Assembly (NCBI GenBank): GCA_002702655.1
Contig: PABB01000066.1
Span: forward strand, 186,001-250,000
Origin: Planctomycetaceae bacterium
GTDB taxonomy: Bacteria > Planctomycetota > Planctomycetia > Pirellulales > Lacipirellulaceae
Reading direction: 5' to 3'
Length of the DNA: 64,000 nt
Shown: piece by piece, positions 45,465 through 54,545 of the stretch
Numbering within the stretch: position 1 is the first letter of the stretch
Layout: each line of letters opens with the position of its first letter
The notes under the pieces: generated by a model
What the model saw: the letters and a program-made list of their open reading frames with translations, nothing else
Told to the model about the DNA's origin: nothing
Database searches by the model: none
Translations under genes and position numbers: made by a program

Positions 45465-45674
45465 GGAGGACTTCTCCATTGTCGACGATGACTGCGCTTG
45501 CCGGCAAGTCGGGACCGAACACTGCGGCAATCGGCGAGGCCCATGCTGGCCGCCTGCGCCAATGGTCTCCGCGGAGTTGGCGACTTTTCTGTCGGACCCG
45601 CTGGACGAATCGGAATGTCAACGTTGTGGCACGTCGCAGTGACGTTGCCGGGGATTCGCATAAGGAGCTGAGAG

Positions 45675-45995
45675 ATGAGAGCCAAATTCGCCACGCTCGC
45701 CGCAATTGTCGCCGCCGCCTTGATCGGAACGGCCTGCAGCGCCGAAAAAGCCCCAGCTCAACCGTGGGGGCCGCCGCATCCGCATTTCGGGCATCACCAC
45801 CCGCCACACTTCATGCCGCCCCCGCCGCCGCGGATTCTGCTGCCTCGACCGCTGTTTAGGCCGCCGATGTTCCCGCCCCCGCCGCATTTCGGTCCGCACT
45901 TCGGACCCCATCATGGTCCGCACTTTGGACCCTATCTTGGTCCGCACTTTGGACCGCATCATGGTCCCCATCATGGACCGCCGCACTGGCCCTGA
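45675..45995 (+). CDS. Exported His/Pro/Gly-rich repeat protein
   Basis: 106 residues. AAGGAG (45662-45667) precedes the ATG by seven bases. A signal peptide (MRAKFATLAAIVAAALIGTACSA) is followed by a sequence made almost wholly of His, Pro, Gly and Phe, with short tandem units PHFGPHFGPHHG and relatives repeating to the C-terminus. About a fifth of the mature residues are His, so metal binding (Ni, Zn, Cu) in the periplasm or outside is plausible. The Cys after the signal could be lipidated, but the preceding residues are not a standard lipobox. No enzyme domain. Confidence 0.75.
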   Translation: MRAKFATLAAIVAAALIGTACSAEKAPAQPWGPPHPHFGHHHPPHFMPPPPPRILLPRPLFRPPMFPPPPHFGPHFGPHHGPHFGPYLGPHFGPHHGPHHGPPHWP

Positions 45996-46184
45996 TGGGA
46001 CGTGGCGCGCGTGAGGTCCGCGTCGCGATGCCGCGGGGAACGCCGGCGACGTTGGCCGGTACGACGGAGACGTCGCCCCGCGGCAGAGCGACGCACCTAG
46101 CGCCGGCGGGCGATGCTTGAGGAGCGGAGCACTCTCGACGTCGCTGCGGTGACTTGACGATTCGGAGCATTGATCGAGAGCGAC

Positions 46185-46520
46185 TCACACGTCGAGCGCC
46201 GGACGCCCCACGTAAAGTTGCAGCACTTGGCTTTGCACTTTGATCGCGCGGATGAGCACCCAGATTTGATCGCGGGTGAATTTTTCCGGATCGCTGCTGG
46301 CCAACGCTTCCAACTCCTGGGTCATCGCCGCGTGCTGATCTGTCGCGGCTTGCAGCTTCATACTGGCTTCTTTCCAGGCGGCACGCAGGCACTCGTCGTC
46401 CTGCAAGTCGCCAAGTTCGTCCTTGAGATTGGACAACAGCAGGCAAACCCGCGCGACATCCTGGGGACGCGCTTCGGGTTCCAGCCGTTCGATTCGTTGG
46501 GCAAGTTGATGGCAGTTCAT
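46185..46520 (-). CDS. Small helical protein of unknown function
   Basis: 111 residues from the ATG at 46518-46520 with GAGGA eight bases upstream. Entirely helical in pattern (MNCHQLAQRIERLEPEARP, LLLSNLKDELGDLQDDECLRAAWKEASMKLQAATDQH, FTRDQIWVLIRAIKVQSQVLQLY). It is acidic, cytoplasmic and has no known domain. It is divergent from pdxJ and convergent with the His-rich gene. The longer open frame up to 46844 has no coding look and was not used. Confidence 0.6.
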   Translation of the reverse strand: MNCHQLAQRIERLEPEARPQDVARVCLLLSNLKDELGDLQDDECLRAAWKEASMKLQAATDQHAAMTQELEALASSDPEKFTRDQIWVLIRAIKVQSQVLQLYVGRPALDV

Positions 46521-46965
46521 GGTGCAATCCTCGCGTTGACGACTGGTTCGCCGGTGGACGAGGGGAGTACGCTGTGGTAGACGGGCGGGCCCGCTGGCGT
46601 CCGTGGGGTGCTCAGCGGGCCAATGCGGCTCGACAAGCGTTTCGCCCGGTCTGGGAAGCGTCGGGCAACTCAACGGTGCTGGAATGTTTCCACGCAAACG
46701 TAGCTTGGCGGCGCGCCAGGGCCGCACGGCGGTAGGGCGATTTCGCGGGCAAATCCCCGCAGCATGCCGATCGTGCCGGTTATTCGCCCCGACGCGGGAC
46801 GATTCGGGCGAACCTGTCGGAAATTGCTCATGTCGTTTCATCAAGCCGCCGCCAGATCGGCGCTAGACGAGCCGCCCCTTGATCGGCGATAACTGCCACG
46901 CGGATCGTTGCGCCGACCCGCCCGCTGAGGGCTGCCGCCCCTATCCACTGATCACGGGAGATACG
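46521..46965. other. Intergenic region upstream of pdxJ
   Basis: 445 bases between divergent genes; both promoters must lie here. No promoter hexamers, riboswitch fold or small gene could be supported by eye. Confidence 0.3.
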
Positions 46966-47679
46966 ATGGCACTATTGGGCGTCAATATCGACCACGTAGC
47001 CACCGTTCGCGAGGCGCGCAAAACCAATGAGCCCGACCCCGTGTGGGCGGCGTCGCTCGCCGAGATCGGCGGGGCTGACGGCATCACGTTGCACCTCCGC
47101 GAGGACCGGCGCCACGTGAAAGAACGCGACTTGCACCTGCTGCGGCAAACTGTCACGGTGAAGCTGAACCTGGAGTTGGCCTGCGACCCTGGCGTGCTGA
47201 CGATCGCCGAGCAGACGCAGCCGCATCAGGCTACTCTGGTTCCAGAGCGGCGTGAGGAAATCACCACCGAGGGAGGCCTGGACGCCGCCGGTCAGCGGCA
47301 ACGCGTCGGGGACGCCATCAAGCAACTGCAGGACGCGGGCATTGTTGTGAGCCTGTTCCTCGACCCCGACATCAAACAGATTGAGGCGGCTGCGGAATTG
47401 GGCGCCCAGGCGGTCGAATTGCATACGGGCGCCTACGCCGAGGCCAGCGTCGGTTTTAGGGCCGATGCCGAGCTGCAAACCCTGTTGGCTGCGAGCCAGG
47501 CGGTGCGCGACGCGGGGCTCACCTTGCACGCCGGGCACGGGCTAACTTATCGCAACGTCAAACCGGTTGCCGCGATTCCCGACATGTGCGAGCTGAATAT
47601 CGGCCACAGCATCATCTCGCGGGCCATCATGGTCGGCCTGGAAAGAGCGGTCCGCGACATGAAGCGGTTGATCGGTTGA
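46966..47679 (+). CDS. pdxJ: Pyridoxine 5'-phosphate synthase
   Basis: 237 residues, the usual family length. It condenses 1-deoxy-xylulose 5-phosphate with 3-amino-2-oxopropyl phosphate in the last step of the DXP-dependent vitamin B6 route. Signature blocks in order: [15 protein letters not shown] (N-terminus), [74 protein letters not shown]. All key residues look intact. GGGAG precedes the ATG at 46966, which opens the conserved sequence; an earlier in-frame ATG does not. pdxA is not in the window. Confidence 0.96.
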   Translation: MALLGVNIDHVATVREARKTNEPDPVWAASLAEIGGADGITLHLREDRRHVKERDLHLLRQTVTVKLNLELACDPGVLTIAEQTQPHQATLVPERREEITTEGGLDAAGQRQRVGDAIKQLQDAGIVVSLFLDPDIKQIEAAAELGAQAVELHTGAYAEASVGFRADAELQTLLAASQAVRDAGLTLHAGHGLTYRNVKPVAAIPDMCELNIGHSIISRAIMVGLERAVRDMKRLIG

Positions 47680-47713
47680 TGACGCTTCCTGTCGAGTTCG
47701 GCCGCCGCGCGGT

Positions 47714-49216
47714 TCAGAACCCCGTGCCGACGTTCGTCTGCACCGGCTGCCGGGCGGCCGTGGCGTTGCTCTTCGGCTGACGCCCGTCGACCAACCGCTT
47801 CGGCCGGGCGAATGGGCCGGTCATCACGGGCGGCAATTGGAACACGTCGCCATCGCGATTGCAGAAGTACAGCCGCGACTCCGACGGTCGGCGGGCGTTG
47901 CCGTCAGCCCAGAAGGCGTAGAAATCGGGGTGAGCGTTCACCGGCCGCCGCGCGTAAGTGTGGTTGTACGGGCTATCGACGGTGAGTTGCCGTGCTTCGC
48001 GCCAGGTGACGCCGTCGTCTTCGCTTTTCCACAAGCACATCTCGCCGCCCGGATTATAGGCTTGCGGGCCCGTCGCCGTGGGCGCGATCAGCTTCCACGC
48101 GTCGCCTTCGACGTACAGCGAGCCCATGTCGTAGTTGCTGTCCGACACGGCGATGACCGATTGGGTCCACCGCTGGCCGTCCCATCGCACCAAACGCCAC
48201 TCGCGGGGGCCACTCTCGGGTCCCGAGTTGTAGCCCTGACTGGTGATCACCAGGATCGCGGGTCGGTCGTGCGAGTCGAACACCAGGTCCTTCATATAGA
48301 CGAGTCGGCCTTCGCTTTGAAAGTCGTAGACCAGCGCCGGGTTGGCCGCGTCGGTCAGCGGCAGTTGCAGCGACTCGCCGGAGGCCGTTTGCCACGTCGC
48401 TCCTCCGTCGCGCGTTTCGACGAAGTACAGATTCGTGCGATGGTTCAGTCCCTTCCCGTCCGGGTGGTAGTTGAAGGCCGATGCGCCGCGCGTCCCGCGG
48501 ACGGCAGAGACCTGATAGTGCCCCTCGCCGATGGCCGCCAGACGCTGCCATTGCGACCAGTTGGCGCCATCATCGGATTTCATGAACATAATGGTTCGCG
48601 CGGCCGGGTCGCCGTAGTGCGTGAAGAACGAGTAAAAGCTCCCCGCGCCGTTTTGCCACGTTTGCATGTAGGAGAAATTATCGAGCGGGCGCGTTTTTTC
48701 ACCGTCTGTGTAGGTTGCCTCGACGCGGGTGAAACGCTCGATGGAATAGGGCTTGTCACTGCGGTGGACAAACGAGGGGCGTCCCCTGCCGTGCGCCGTG
48801 GAGAAAATCCACACGTGGCCGGCGCGATCGACAGTGATGATTGGGTTGTCGTGGGCGTCGCTGGTCTGCTTGTCCAGCAGAATTGTCGGTTGAGGCACCT
48901 CGCCCGTCTTGTGGTCGAAGTACGACGCCATGTGGATCAGCTGCTGGCTGTCTTCGGTCGTGGCGCCGCCGTAGCAAAAAAATGTCTTGTCGACCTCAGG
49001 GCAATAGACGGCAAACGGATTGTGCTTGGCGCAGTATGTCCCCAGGCCGCCGGAATACTTGTACGCAAATTCGTCGTGCGACGGCTGATTCTGATACCAG
49101 ATCCCGCGGTAGCCGTCGTCCTTGCCGTTGAGCGTCTCGGGGGGCGCGGCCGCGACGCCATTGGCCAGCCAGCACGTCAGCGCCGCCATCAGGCTCACTC
49201 GTTTGCCAATCTGCAT
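47714..49216 (-). CDS. Secreted BNR-repeat (BNR_4-type) protein, probable polysaccharide-active
   Basis: 500 residues from the ATG at 49214-49216, where a signal peptide begins (MQIGKRVSLMAALTCWLANGVAAAP). The mature protein resembles the BNR_4 family: GYRGIWYQNQ near the N-terminus, NPIITVDRAGHVWIFSTAHGRGRPSF, and several Asp-box-like elements (SDDGANWSQW, TRDGGATWQT, SEDDGVTWRE) typical of beta-propellers. Some members of this family are polysaccharide lyases acting on ulvan or rhamnogalacturonan; others are uncharacterised. No catalytic residues can be assigned safely here. Convergent with pdxJ. Confidence 0.75.
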   Translation of the reverse strand: MQIGKRVSLMAALTCWLANGVAAAPPETLNGKDDGYRGIWYQNQPSHDEFAYKYSGGLGTYCAKHNPFAVYCPEVDKTFFCYGGATTEDSQQLIHMASYFDHKTGEVPQPTILLDKQTSDAHDNPIITVDRAGHVWIFSTAHGRGRPSFVHRSDKPYSIERFTRVEATYTDGEKTRPLDNFSYMQTWQNGAGSFYSFFTHYGDPAARTIMFMKSDDGANWSQWQRLAAIGEGHYQVSAVRGTRGASAFNYHPDGKGLNHRTNLYFVETRDGGATWQTASGESLQLPLTDAANPALVYDFQSEGRLVYMKDLVFDSHDRPAILVITSQGYNSGPESGPREWRLVRWDGQRWTQSVIAVSDSNYDMGSLYVEGDAWKLIAPTATGPQAYNPGGEMCLWKSEDDGVTWREARQLTVDSPYNHTYARRPVNAHPDFYAFWADGNARRPSESRLYFCNRDGDVFQLPPVMTGPFARPKRLVDGRQPKSNATAARQPVQTNVGTGF

Positions 49217-49483
49217 GCTCTTTCGATCCCTTACTTTTTGATCGTCGTCCGCCTCACCGATGTCAAAACCGCGCATTGGCAAGCAATCACTCCGCTGACC
49301 ATCAGTGTGATCGACACGGGCTCGGCGGCAACATGGTTTGTTGCGCGAGTCGCCGCGACCTCGCCATAGTAGCTTTGCCAGACCGCCAGGCCGAGCCACG
49401 CCGCGGGCCCAGGGATTGAAATCTCGTTGCGGTCGGAGCGATCGAAATGGGGCCGGACTCGCAAGCTCAAATCCTGTAAACAG

Positions 49484-49792
49484 GGCGCCGATGACGGCGG
49501 CTAGACTGCGCTCACGTATACGTGGAGCGCCAGCGGCCCCGGCGTCGTCGCGTTCTCCGCCAACGGCGTCAATGCGGCCAAGAGTATCACCGCCACATTC
49601 AGCGCCGCCGGGAGCTACACGTTCACGGTCGTGATTCGCGACCGATTCGGCGAAACCGTCTCCAGCGAAGTGGCCGTGACGGTCGAGTCGGACGCCGCCT
49701 CGACGGCGCTGGGGCACGTGCTTGCGTTCAATCCGGCCGATCCGCATGCCTTCGCTCTGCAACGCGAGATGCGGCGCGACGCCGTTCGGTAG
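49484..49792 (+). pseudogene. Decayed PKD-like repeat fragment
   Basis: Reading from 49484 gives GADDGG, then an in-frame TAG (49502-49504), then LTYTWSASGPGVVAFSANG...AAGSYTFTVVIRD...TVSSEVAVTVES before a TAG at 49790-49792. This matches the PKD/Ig-like repeat (typically ADDGG-x-LTYTW) of large planctomycete surface proteins. There is no start codon or ribosome-binding site and a stop interrupts the repeat, so it is a relic. The rest of the 718-base gap (49217-49934) holds nothing recognisable. Confidence 0.7.
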
Positions 49793-49934
49793 GCTGCGCT
49801 ACAACCGGCCGTTTGACTGGGCCGGGGCCGTCGCGACGGGCGGGGAGAAACCTTCGCGGCGGGCTGCTACAATCAGGGCCCCGCACCGCGTCCCGCGGGC
49901 CTCGTCCACGCTGACTCCTTTTCGAGATGTCACA

Positions 49935-52900
49935 ATGTCGCGCTGCGCCAAGTCCTGCCTGATCCTGTTTCTGTTGGCCCTGGCGGCTGCTCTACTTCCG
50001 CGCACGGCGCCGGCCCAGCGCAGCGGGGGCGATCAGTTCGTGGATGGAATTGGCGAAACGGCGCTAAACGCCAGGTACCCGCTGGATGGCGACGGTCACG
50101 ACGCCTCGCGCAATCAGCGGCATGCGAAATTCGGCGGCCCGGCGCCGGCGTTCGTCACAGACGAGCAGTTTGGTCGCGTGCTCACGCTGGCGGCAGACAA
50201 GGGGCAGTTCCTGGAGTTGCCGGGCGACGCGCTTGCGGGCGTCGACAGTTTGAGCGTGGCCGCGTGGATCCAGCCGCGCGTGGGCGGTGGGAAGTGGACG
50301 TTGTTTGACTTTGGCGTCAACCGCGACAGTCGCGTCGGTTGCGTCCAAGCGGGCGAAGCGGACGATTTGAAGCTCCGCGTCCTGATCGGGACCCCCGAAG
50401 CGGCCGCCGCGCGAGGGCCGATCGCTCCCGCGATCAAGGGCGGTCGGTGGGTGCACGTGGCGGTCGTCTTCGACGCGGCCAACAAGTCGGCGGCCATTTA
50501 TCTGGACGGCAGACTGGCTGCTGAAGCGGGTGACCTCGACGTTGCGCTGGAGGACGTGCTTGGCGGGCCCGATGCCCACAGTCGGTTGCGCATCGGCAAG
50601 TCGTTGGGTGACGCGCCAGGCTGGTTCGACGGTCGCCTGCACGACTTGCGAATTTATTCGGTAGCATTGGCCCCGAATCAGGTTGCCACGATCTACCGCA
50701 ATGCGATTGGCGACGACGCGGACGCCGAACTCGCTGCGGCCGCCGACGGGCAGCCCGTTCGGCCGGCGGTCGGAATGGCGGGCAAAACGCCCGCGCTGTC
50801 CCGGAAGATCGCGAGCATCCCCGACGTGTCCGTCGAGACGGTCGTGGGAACGCTGCCGCGGCTGCCGCTGGAGATTCCAGCAGTCTACGCCGACGGACAG
50901 CCGGGGCCGAACGTCCGCGTGATCTGGCCTGCGCCGCGCGACAACTCGACCGTCGCGGCAGTCGGAACCTACACCATTGCCGGGCGAGTTCCCGGAGCTG
51001 ATGTTGCGGCAAACGCGACGGTGAATGTGGGGGCGAAGGTTGTCCAACAGGCAGCCGAACCGGTTCCGGTTGTCCAGCCGTTCGCGTTGGGACAGGTCAC
51101 GCTCAACTCGGACGAGCAGGGCAGGGCGACGCCGTTTATCCGCAATCGCGACAAGTTCTTCCGCGGTCTGCGCGAGACCAACCCGGATAGTTTCCTGTAC
51201 ATGTTTCGCGATGCATTCGGGCAAGAGCAACCGCCGGGCGCGACCCCGCTGGGCGTGTGGGATAGCCAGACGACCCGCCTGCGCGGGCACGCGACGGGGC
51301 ACTACCTCTCGGCACTGGCCCAGGCCTATGCGAGCACCGCGTACGACAGTGCGCTGCAGGACGACTTCAAACGCAAGATGGACTACGTCGTCGACGTGCT
51401 GTTCGACTTGTCGCAAAAGTCGGGTCAGCCGGCCGAGCCGGGCGGCCCCAGCCACGCCGACCCCGCCACGGTCCCGCCGGGACCCGACGCCGCGGGATAC
51501 AATTCGGATCTGAGCGTCGCAGGGATTCGCAACGACTTTTGGAACTGGGGCGTGGGGTACATCAGCGCGTACCCGCCTGATCAGTTCATCATGCTCGAAC
51601 ACGGCGCCACATATGGCGGCGGCAACGATCAAATCTGGGCGCCGTACTACACGCTGCACAAGATTCTGGCCGGGCTGCTCGACTGCTACGAGATCGGCCA
51701 CAATGAGCGGGCGCTCGAAGTGGCCCAGGGGATGGGAACCTGGGTGTGCACGCGACTGGAGCGCGTGCCGCCGCAGACCCGCATTCGCATGTGGAATCGC
51801 TACATCGCCGGGGAGTACGGCGGCATGAACGAAGCAATGGCGCGGCTCTATCGCCTGACCCGCGACGAGCGTTTCCTGAGCTGCGCCAAGCTGTTCGATA
51901 ACATCGACTTTTTCTTCGGCAACGCGGAGCGGGCGCACGGTCTGGCGGCCAACGTCGACACGCTGCGGGGCAAGCACGCTAACCAGCACGTGCCGCAGAT
52001 CACCGGTGCGCTCGCCACGTATCGCTGCACGGGCGAGCCGGCCTATTTCCACGTGGCTGACAACTTCTGGCATCTCTGCACGGGGTCCTATATGTACGCC
52101 ATCGGCGGCGTCGCGGGGGCCCGGCATCCCGACAATGCAGAGTGCTTCACCGCCGAGCCCGACAGCCTGTATGCGAACGGTTTCTCCCGCGGCGGGCAGA
52201 ACGAGACTTGCGCGACGTACAACCTCCTCAAACTCAGCCGTCAGATGTTCCTGCACCGCCCAGACGGCCAGTTCATGGACTACTACGAACAAGCGCTTTA
52301 CAACCACATCCTCGCCTCGGTCGCCGAGCACGATCCGGGGAACACCTACCACGTTCCGCTGAACCCGGGCGCCCGCAAGCAATTCGGCAACGCCGACATG
52401 CGCGGGTTCACCTGCTGCAACGGCACGGCGCTGGAGAGCAGCACGAAACTGCAGGACTCGATCTACTTCAGAAGCGCCGACAACGAGATTCTGTATGTGA
52501 ATCTTTTCGTGCCCTCGACCCTGAAATGGTCGCAACGGAACGTTACGGTGACGCAGCTCACCAGTTTCCCCTATGCGGACGGCGCCAAGCTGGTCGTCGC
52601 AGGCGAGGGCGACTTCGCGCTCCGCATCCGCCGTCCGCGCTGGGCCGGCGAGGACTTCGCCGTGCTGGTCAATGGCGAGGAGGCGACCAGCGAACCGGCT
52701 GAAAACGGCTACGTCGGGCTACGCAGGGCCTGGCGGGACGGCGATGTCGTCGAGGTGCGATTGCCGTTTTCGTTTCGGCTGCACAGCGTCATGGATCGCC
52801 CCAATATCGCGGCGATCTTCTACGGTCCAATCCTGCTGGCGGTCGAGGAGGCGAGTCGGCTCGACGACTGGCGTTCTGTTGCGCTCGATCTCGACGATCT

Positions 52901-53021
52901 GAGTCAGTCGATCCAAGGCGATCCTAATACGCTGCGGTTCCGCATTGGCGAATTGCGGCTGCGGCCGTTTTTTGAGACGTACGGCCGGTACTCGGCGTAT
53001 CTCGACGTGTCTGCAAAGTAG
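49935..53021 (+). CDS. Secreted LamG - Ig-like - GH127 beta-L-arabinofuranosidase-like protein
   Basis: 1028 residues from the ATG at 49935 with a signal peptide (about 1-28). Residues 45-255 are a LamG/concanavalin-like lectin domain (LDSLSVAAWI-like block, WVHVAVVFDAANKSAAIYLDG, LHDLRIYSVAL). Residues about 300-380 hold a Big_4-like bacterial Ig domain (VVGTLPRLPLEIPAVYADG). Residues about 395-1020 are GH127 (DUF1680): FIMLEHGATYGGGNDQIWAPYYTLHKILAGL, E757 and C759 in NETCATYN, and C827/C828 in FTCCNGT. These four match the zinc site of HypBA1, where one Cys is the nucleophile. It likely releases L-arabinofuranose from plant glycans or glycoproteins. Confidence 0.88.
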   Translation: MSRCAKSCLILFLLALAAALLPRTAPAQRSGGDQFVDGIGETALNARYPLDGDGHDASRNQRHAKFGGPAPAFVTDEQFGRVLTLAADKGQFLELPGDALAGVDSLSVAAWIQPRVGGGKWTLFDFGVNRDSRVGCVQAGEADDLKLRVLIGTPEAAAARGPIAPAIKGGRWVHVAVVFDAANKSAAIYLDGRLAAEAGDLDVALEDVLGGPDAHSRLRIGKSLGDAPGWFDGRLHDLRIYSVALAPNQVATIYRNAIGDDADAELAAAADGQPVRPAVGMAGKTPALSRKIASIPDVSVETVVGTLPRLPLEIPAVYADGQPGPNVRVIWPAPRDNSTVAAVGTYTIAGRVPGADVAANATVNVGAKVVQQAAEPVPVVQPFALGQVTLNSDEQGRATPFIRNRDKFFRGLRETNPDSFLYMFRDAFGQEQPPGATPLGVWDSQTTRLRGHATGHYLSALAQAYASTAYDSALQDDFKRKMDYVVDVLFDLSQKSGQPAEPGGPSHADPATVPPGPDAAGYNSDLSVAGIRNDFWNWGVGYISAYPPDQFIMLEHGATYGGGNDQIWAPYYTLHKILAGLLDCYEIGHNERALEVAQGMGTWVCTRLERVPPQTRIRMWNRYIAGEYGGMNEAMARLYRLTRDERFLSCAKLFDNIDFFFGNAERAHGLAANVDTLRGKHANQHVPQITGALATYRCTGEPAYFHVADNFWHLCTGSYMYAIGGVAGARHPDNAECFTAEPDSLYANGFSRGGQNETCATYNLLKLSRQMFLHRPDGQFMDYYEQALYNHILASVAEHDPGNTYHVPLNPGARKQFGNADMRGFTCCNGTALESSTKLQDSIYFRSADNEILYVNLFVPSTLKWSQRNVTVTQLTSFPYADGAKLVVAGEGDFALRIRRPRWAGEDFAVLVNGEEATSEPAENGYVGLRRAWRDGDVVEVRLPFSFRLHSVMDRPNIAAIFYGPILLAVEEASRLDDWRSVALDLDDLSQSIQGDPNTLRFRIGELRLRPFFETYGRYSAYLDVSAK

Positions 53022-53046
53022 CCACCAATCGTCAGAGTGGAGATAT

Positions 53047-54450
53047 ATGATGACGCATCAGCCGTATTCTCCGCAGCGCGGGCATTCATGGACGCAACTT
53101 TGCGTGGCAATTGGGCTCGCCGTCGCCGCCGCGGGGAACTCTCCTGCAACGGCCGCCCCCGCAGGCGAGAAGCAACTTTTTATCCCCGCGGATGTATCGC
53201 GCGTGCCCGCGGGCAACGACTACGACGACGACAGCAGCGAGTACTGTTACGACCGCATGGTCGAGGGCCCCAACGTTGCCATTTTCTGGCACAAAGAATA
53301 CGGCGACGATCCGCTGACCAATCCAGATGAACGTCGCCGCTTCGACGTTCACAACATGCTTAGCGAGTGCGAGCGGTTCTTCGACTGCTATGTCAACCAG
53401 TTGCAAGTCGTCAAACAGGGCGACTCGATCAGCGACAAGTACAAGCTGCTGATCTTCGTGTTTGGCGGCGACGAAGGAACAGCCTTTGGCGGGGGGATCG
53501 ACGACACCGTCGGCGCGGTGTGGACGCCCGCGGTGCGAGTCAATAAGCCGCCTTACGGCGTCCTCGCCCACGAGATGGGCCACAGCTTTCAGTTCATGTC
53601 GCGCGTCGATAGCGGAACCGGCGCTGGCGGGCCAATCGGCGAGATGTCGGCCCAGTACATGCTGTGGCAGGTCTATCCGGATTGGATGACGTTCGAGAAC
53701 TACCACCTCGTCGACTTCATGAAGAAAACGCATTTTGCGTTTCTCCATCCGACGAATATGTATCATTCGCCGTACGTCCTGGAGTACTGGTCCGAGATGC
53801 ACGGCCAGACGTTCTACGGCGAACTGAATCGGCAGACGCGGCCGGGCGAGGACGTGGTGGCGACCTACAAGCGGCTCCACGACCTCGACCAGAGCGAGTT
53901 CAACGACGAAATGTTCGATGCCGCGCGACGGTTCATCACCTGGGACCTAGCCCGGATCGAGAAGGCGGCCCGGCCCTACGCCGATCAACACGAATGCGCG
54001 TTGCAGAGCGTCGATGACGGCTGGTTTTGCATCGCGCCCGAGCGATGCCCGCAGAACTACGGCTACAACGGCATCCGCCTCGACGTCCCGGCGGCCGGCT
54101 CCACGGTCGAAGTGCAGTTTCGAGGGCTCGCGGGAACGGAGGCCGACGATTCAGCGCGGGCCGACAAAGCGGGTTGGCGCTACGGCTTTCTTGCGCACCT
54201 GCAGGACAATCGCCGGGTTTACGGCGAAGTTGGCCGCGATCGCGACGGCACGGCAGCTTTCGACGTGCCGGACGAGACCGCCCACCTGTGGCTCGTCGTG
54301 ATGGGCGCGCCGACGGAGCACTCGCCCGTCGCGCCGTGGGGCCGCCGACGGCAACGCTCGGGCGACGCGGACGAGCAGCAGTGGCCCTACCAGATCAAGC
54401 TATCTGGAACCACGCTGCACAGCTCCTGCATCGAGGACCGGAGCCCATGA
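53047..54450 (+). CDS. Secreted HExxH protein, DUF6055-like
   Basis: 467 residues from the first of two adjacent ATGs (53047, 53050), with GGAG at 53039-53042. It begins with a signal-like helix (LCVAIGLAVAAAGNSPATAAP). A gluzincin-like site is visible: HEMGH at 175-179 and a Glu at 199 in GEMSAQYM. The blocks PNVAIFWHKEYGDDP and MLSECERFFDCYVNQL resemble the uncharacterised DUF6055 family. The C-terminal 150 residues look like a beta-sandwich. It follows the GH127 gene by 25 bases on the same strand, so co-transcription is likely; proteolysis of a glycoprotein is one possible task. Confidence 0.7.
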   Translation: MMTHQPYSPQRGHSWTQLCVAIGLAVAAAGNSPATAAPAGEKQLFIPADVSRVPAGNDYDDDSSEYCYDRMVEGPNVAIFWHKEYGDDPLTNPDERRRFDVHNMLSECERFFDCYVNQLQVVKQGDSISDKYKLLIFVFGGDEGTAFGGGIDDTVGAVWTPAVRVNKPPYGVLAHEMGHSFQFMSRVDSGTGAGGPIGEMSAQYMLWQVYPDWMTFENYHLVDFMKKTHFAFLHPTNMYHSPYVLEYWSEMHGQTFYGELNRQTRPGEDVVATYKRLHDLDQSEFNDEMFDAARRFITWDLARIEKAARPYADQHECALQSVDDGWFCIAPERCPQNYGYNGIRLDVPAAGSTVEVQFRGLAGTEADDSARADKAGWRYGFLAHLQDNRRVYGEVGRDRDGTAAFDVPDETAHLWLVVMGAPTEHSPVAPWGRRRQRSGDADEQQWPYQIKLSGTTLHSSCIEDRSP

Positions 54451-54545
54451 CGGATGAAGAACTTTTGCGGTGCGAGCGATGACCGGTGGCATGTCGAATC
54501 GCTAACGCTTCGCGAGTCGGCATACGTAGGGGAATCGGATTTATC

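Noticed and set aside
45618-45986. Minus-strand frame rich in Met, Arg and Ser-Lys-Val-Arg repeats opposite the His-rich gene
   Set aside because: The repeats are only the complement of the plus-strand PHFGPHHG array; no ribosome-binding site or signal sequence.
50064-52535. 823-codon open frame on the minus strand inside the GH127 gene
   Set aside because: Arg/Val/Gln-rich translation with no homology, lying antisense to a gene with complete catalytic motifs. Long antisense frames are expected at this GC content.
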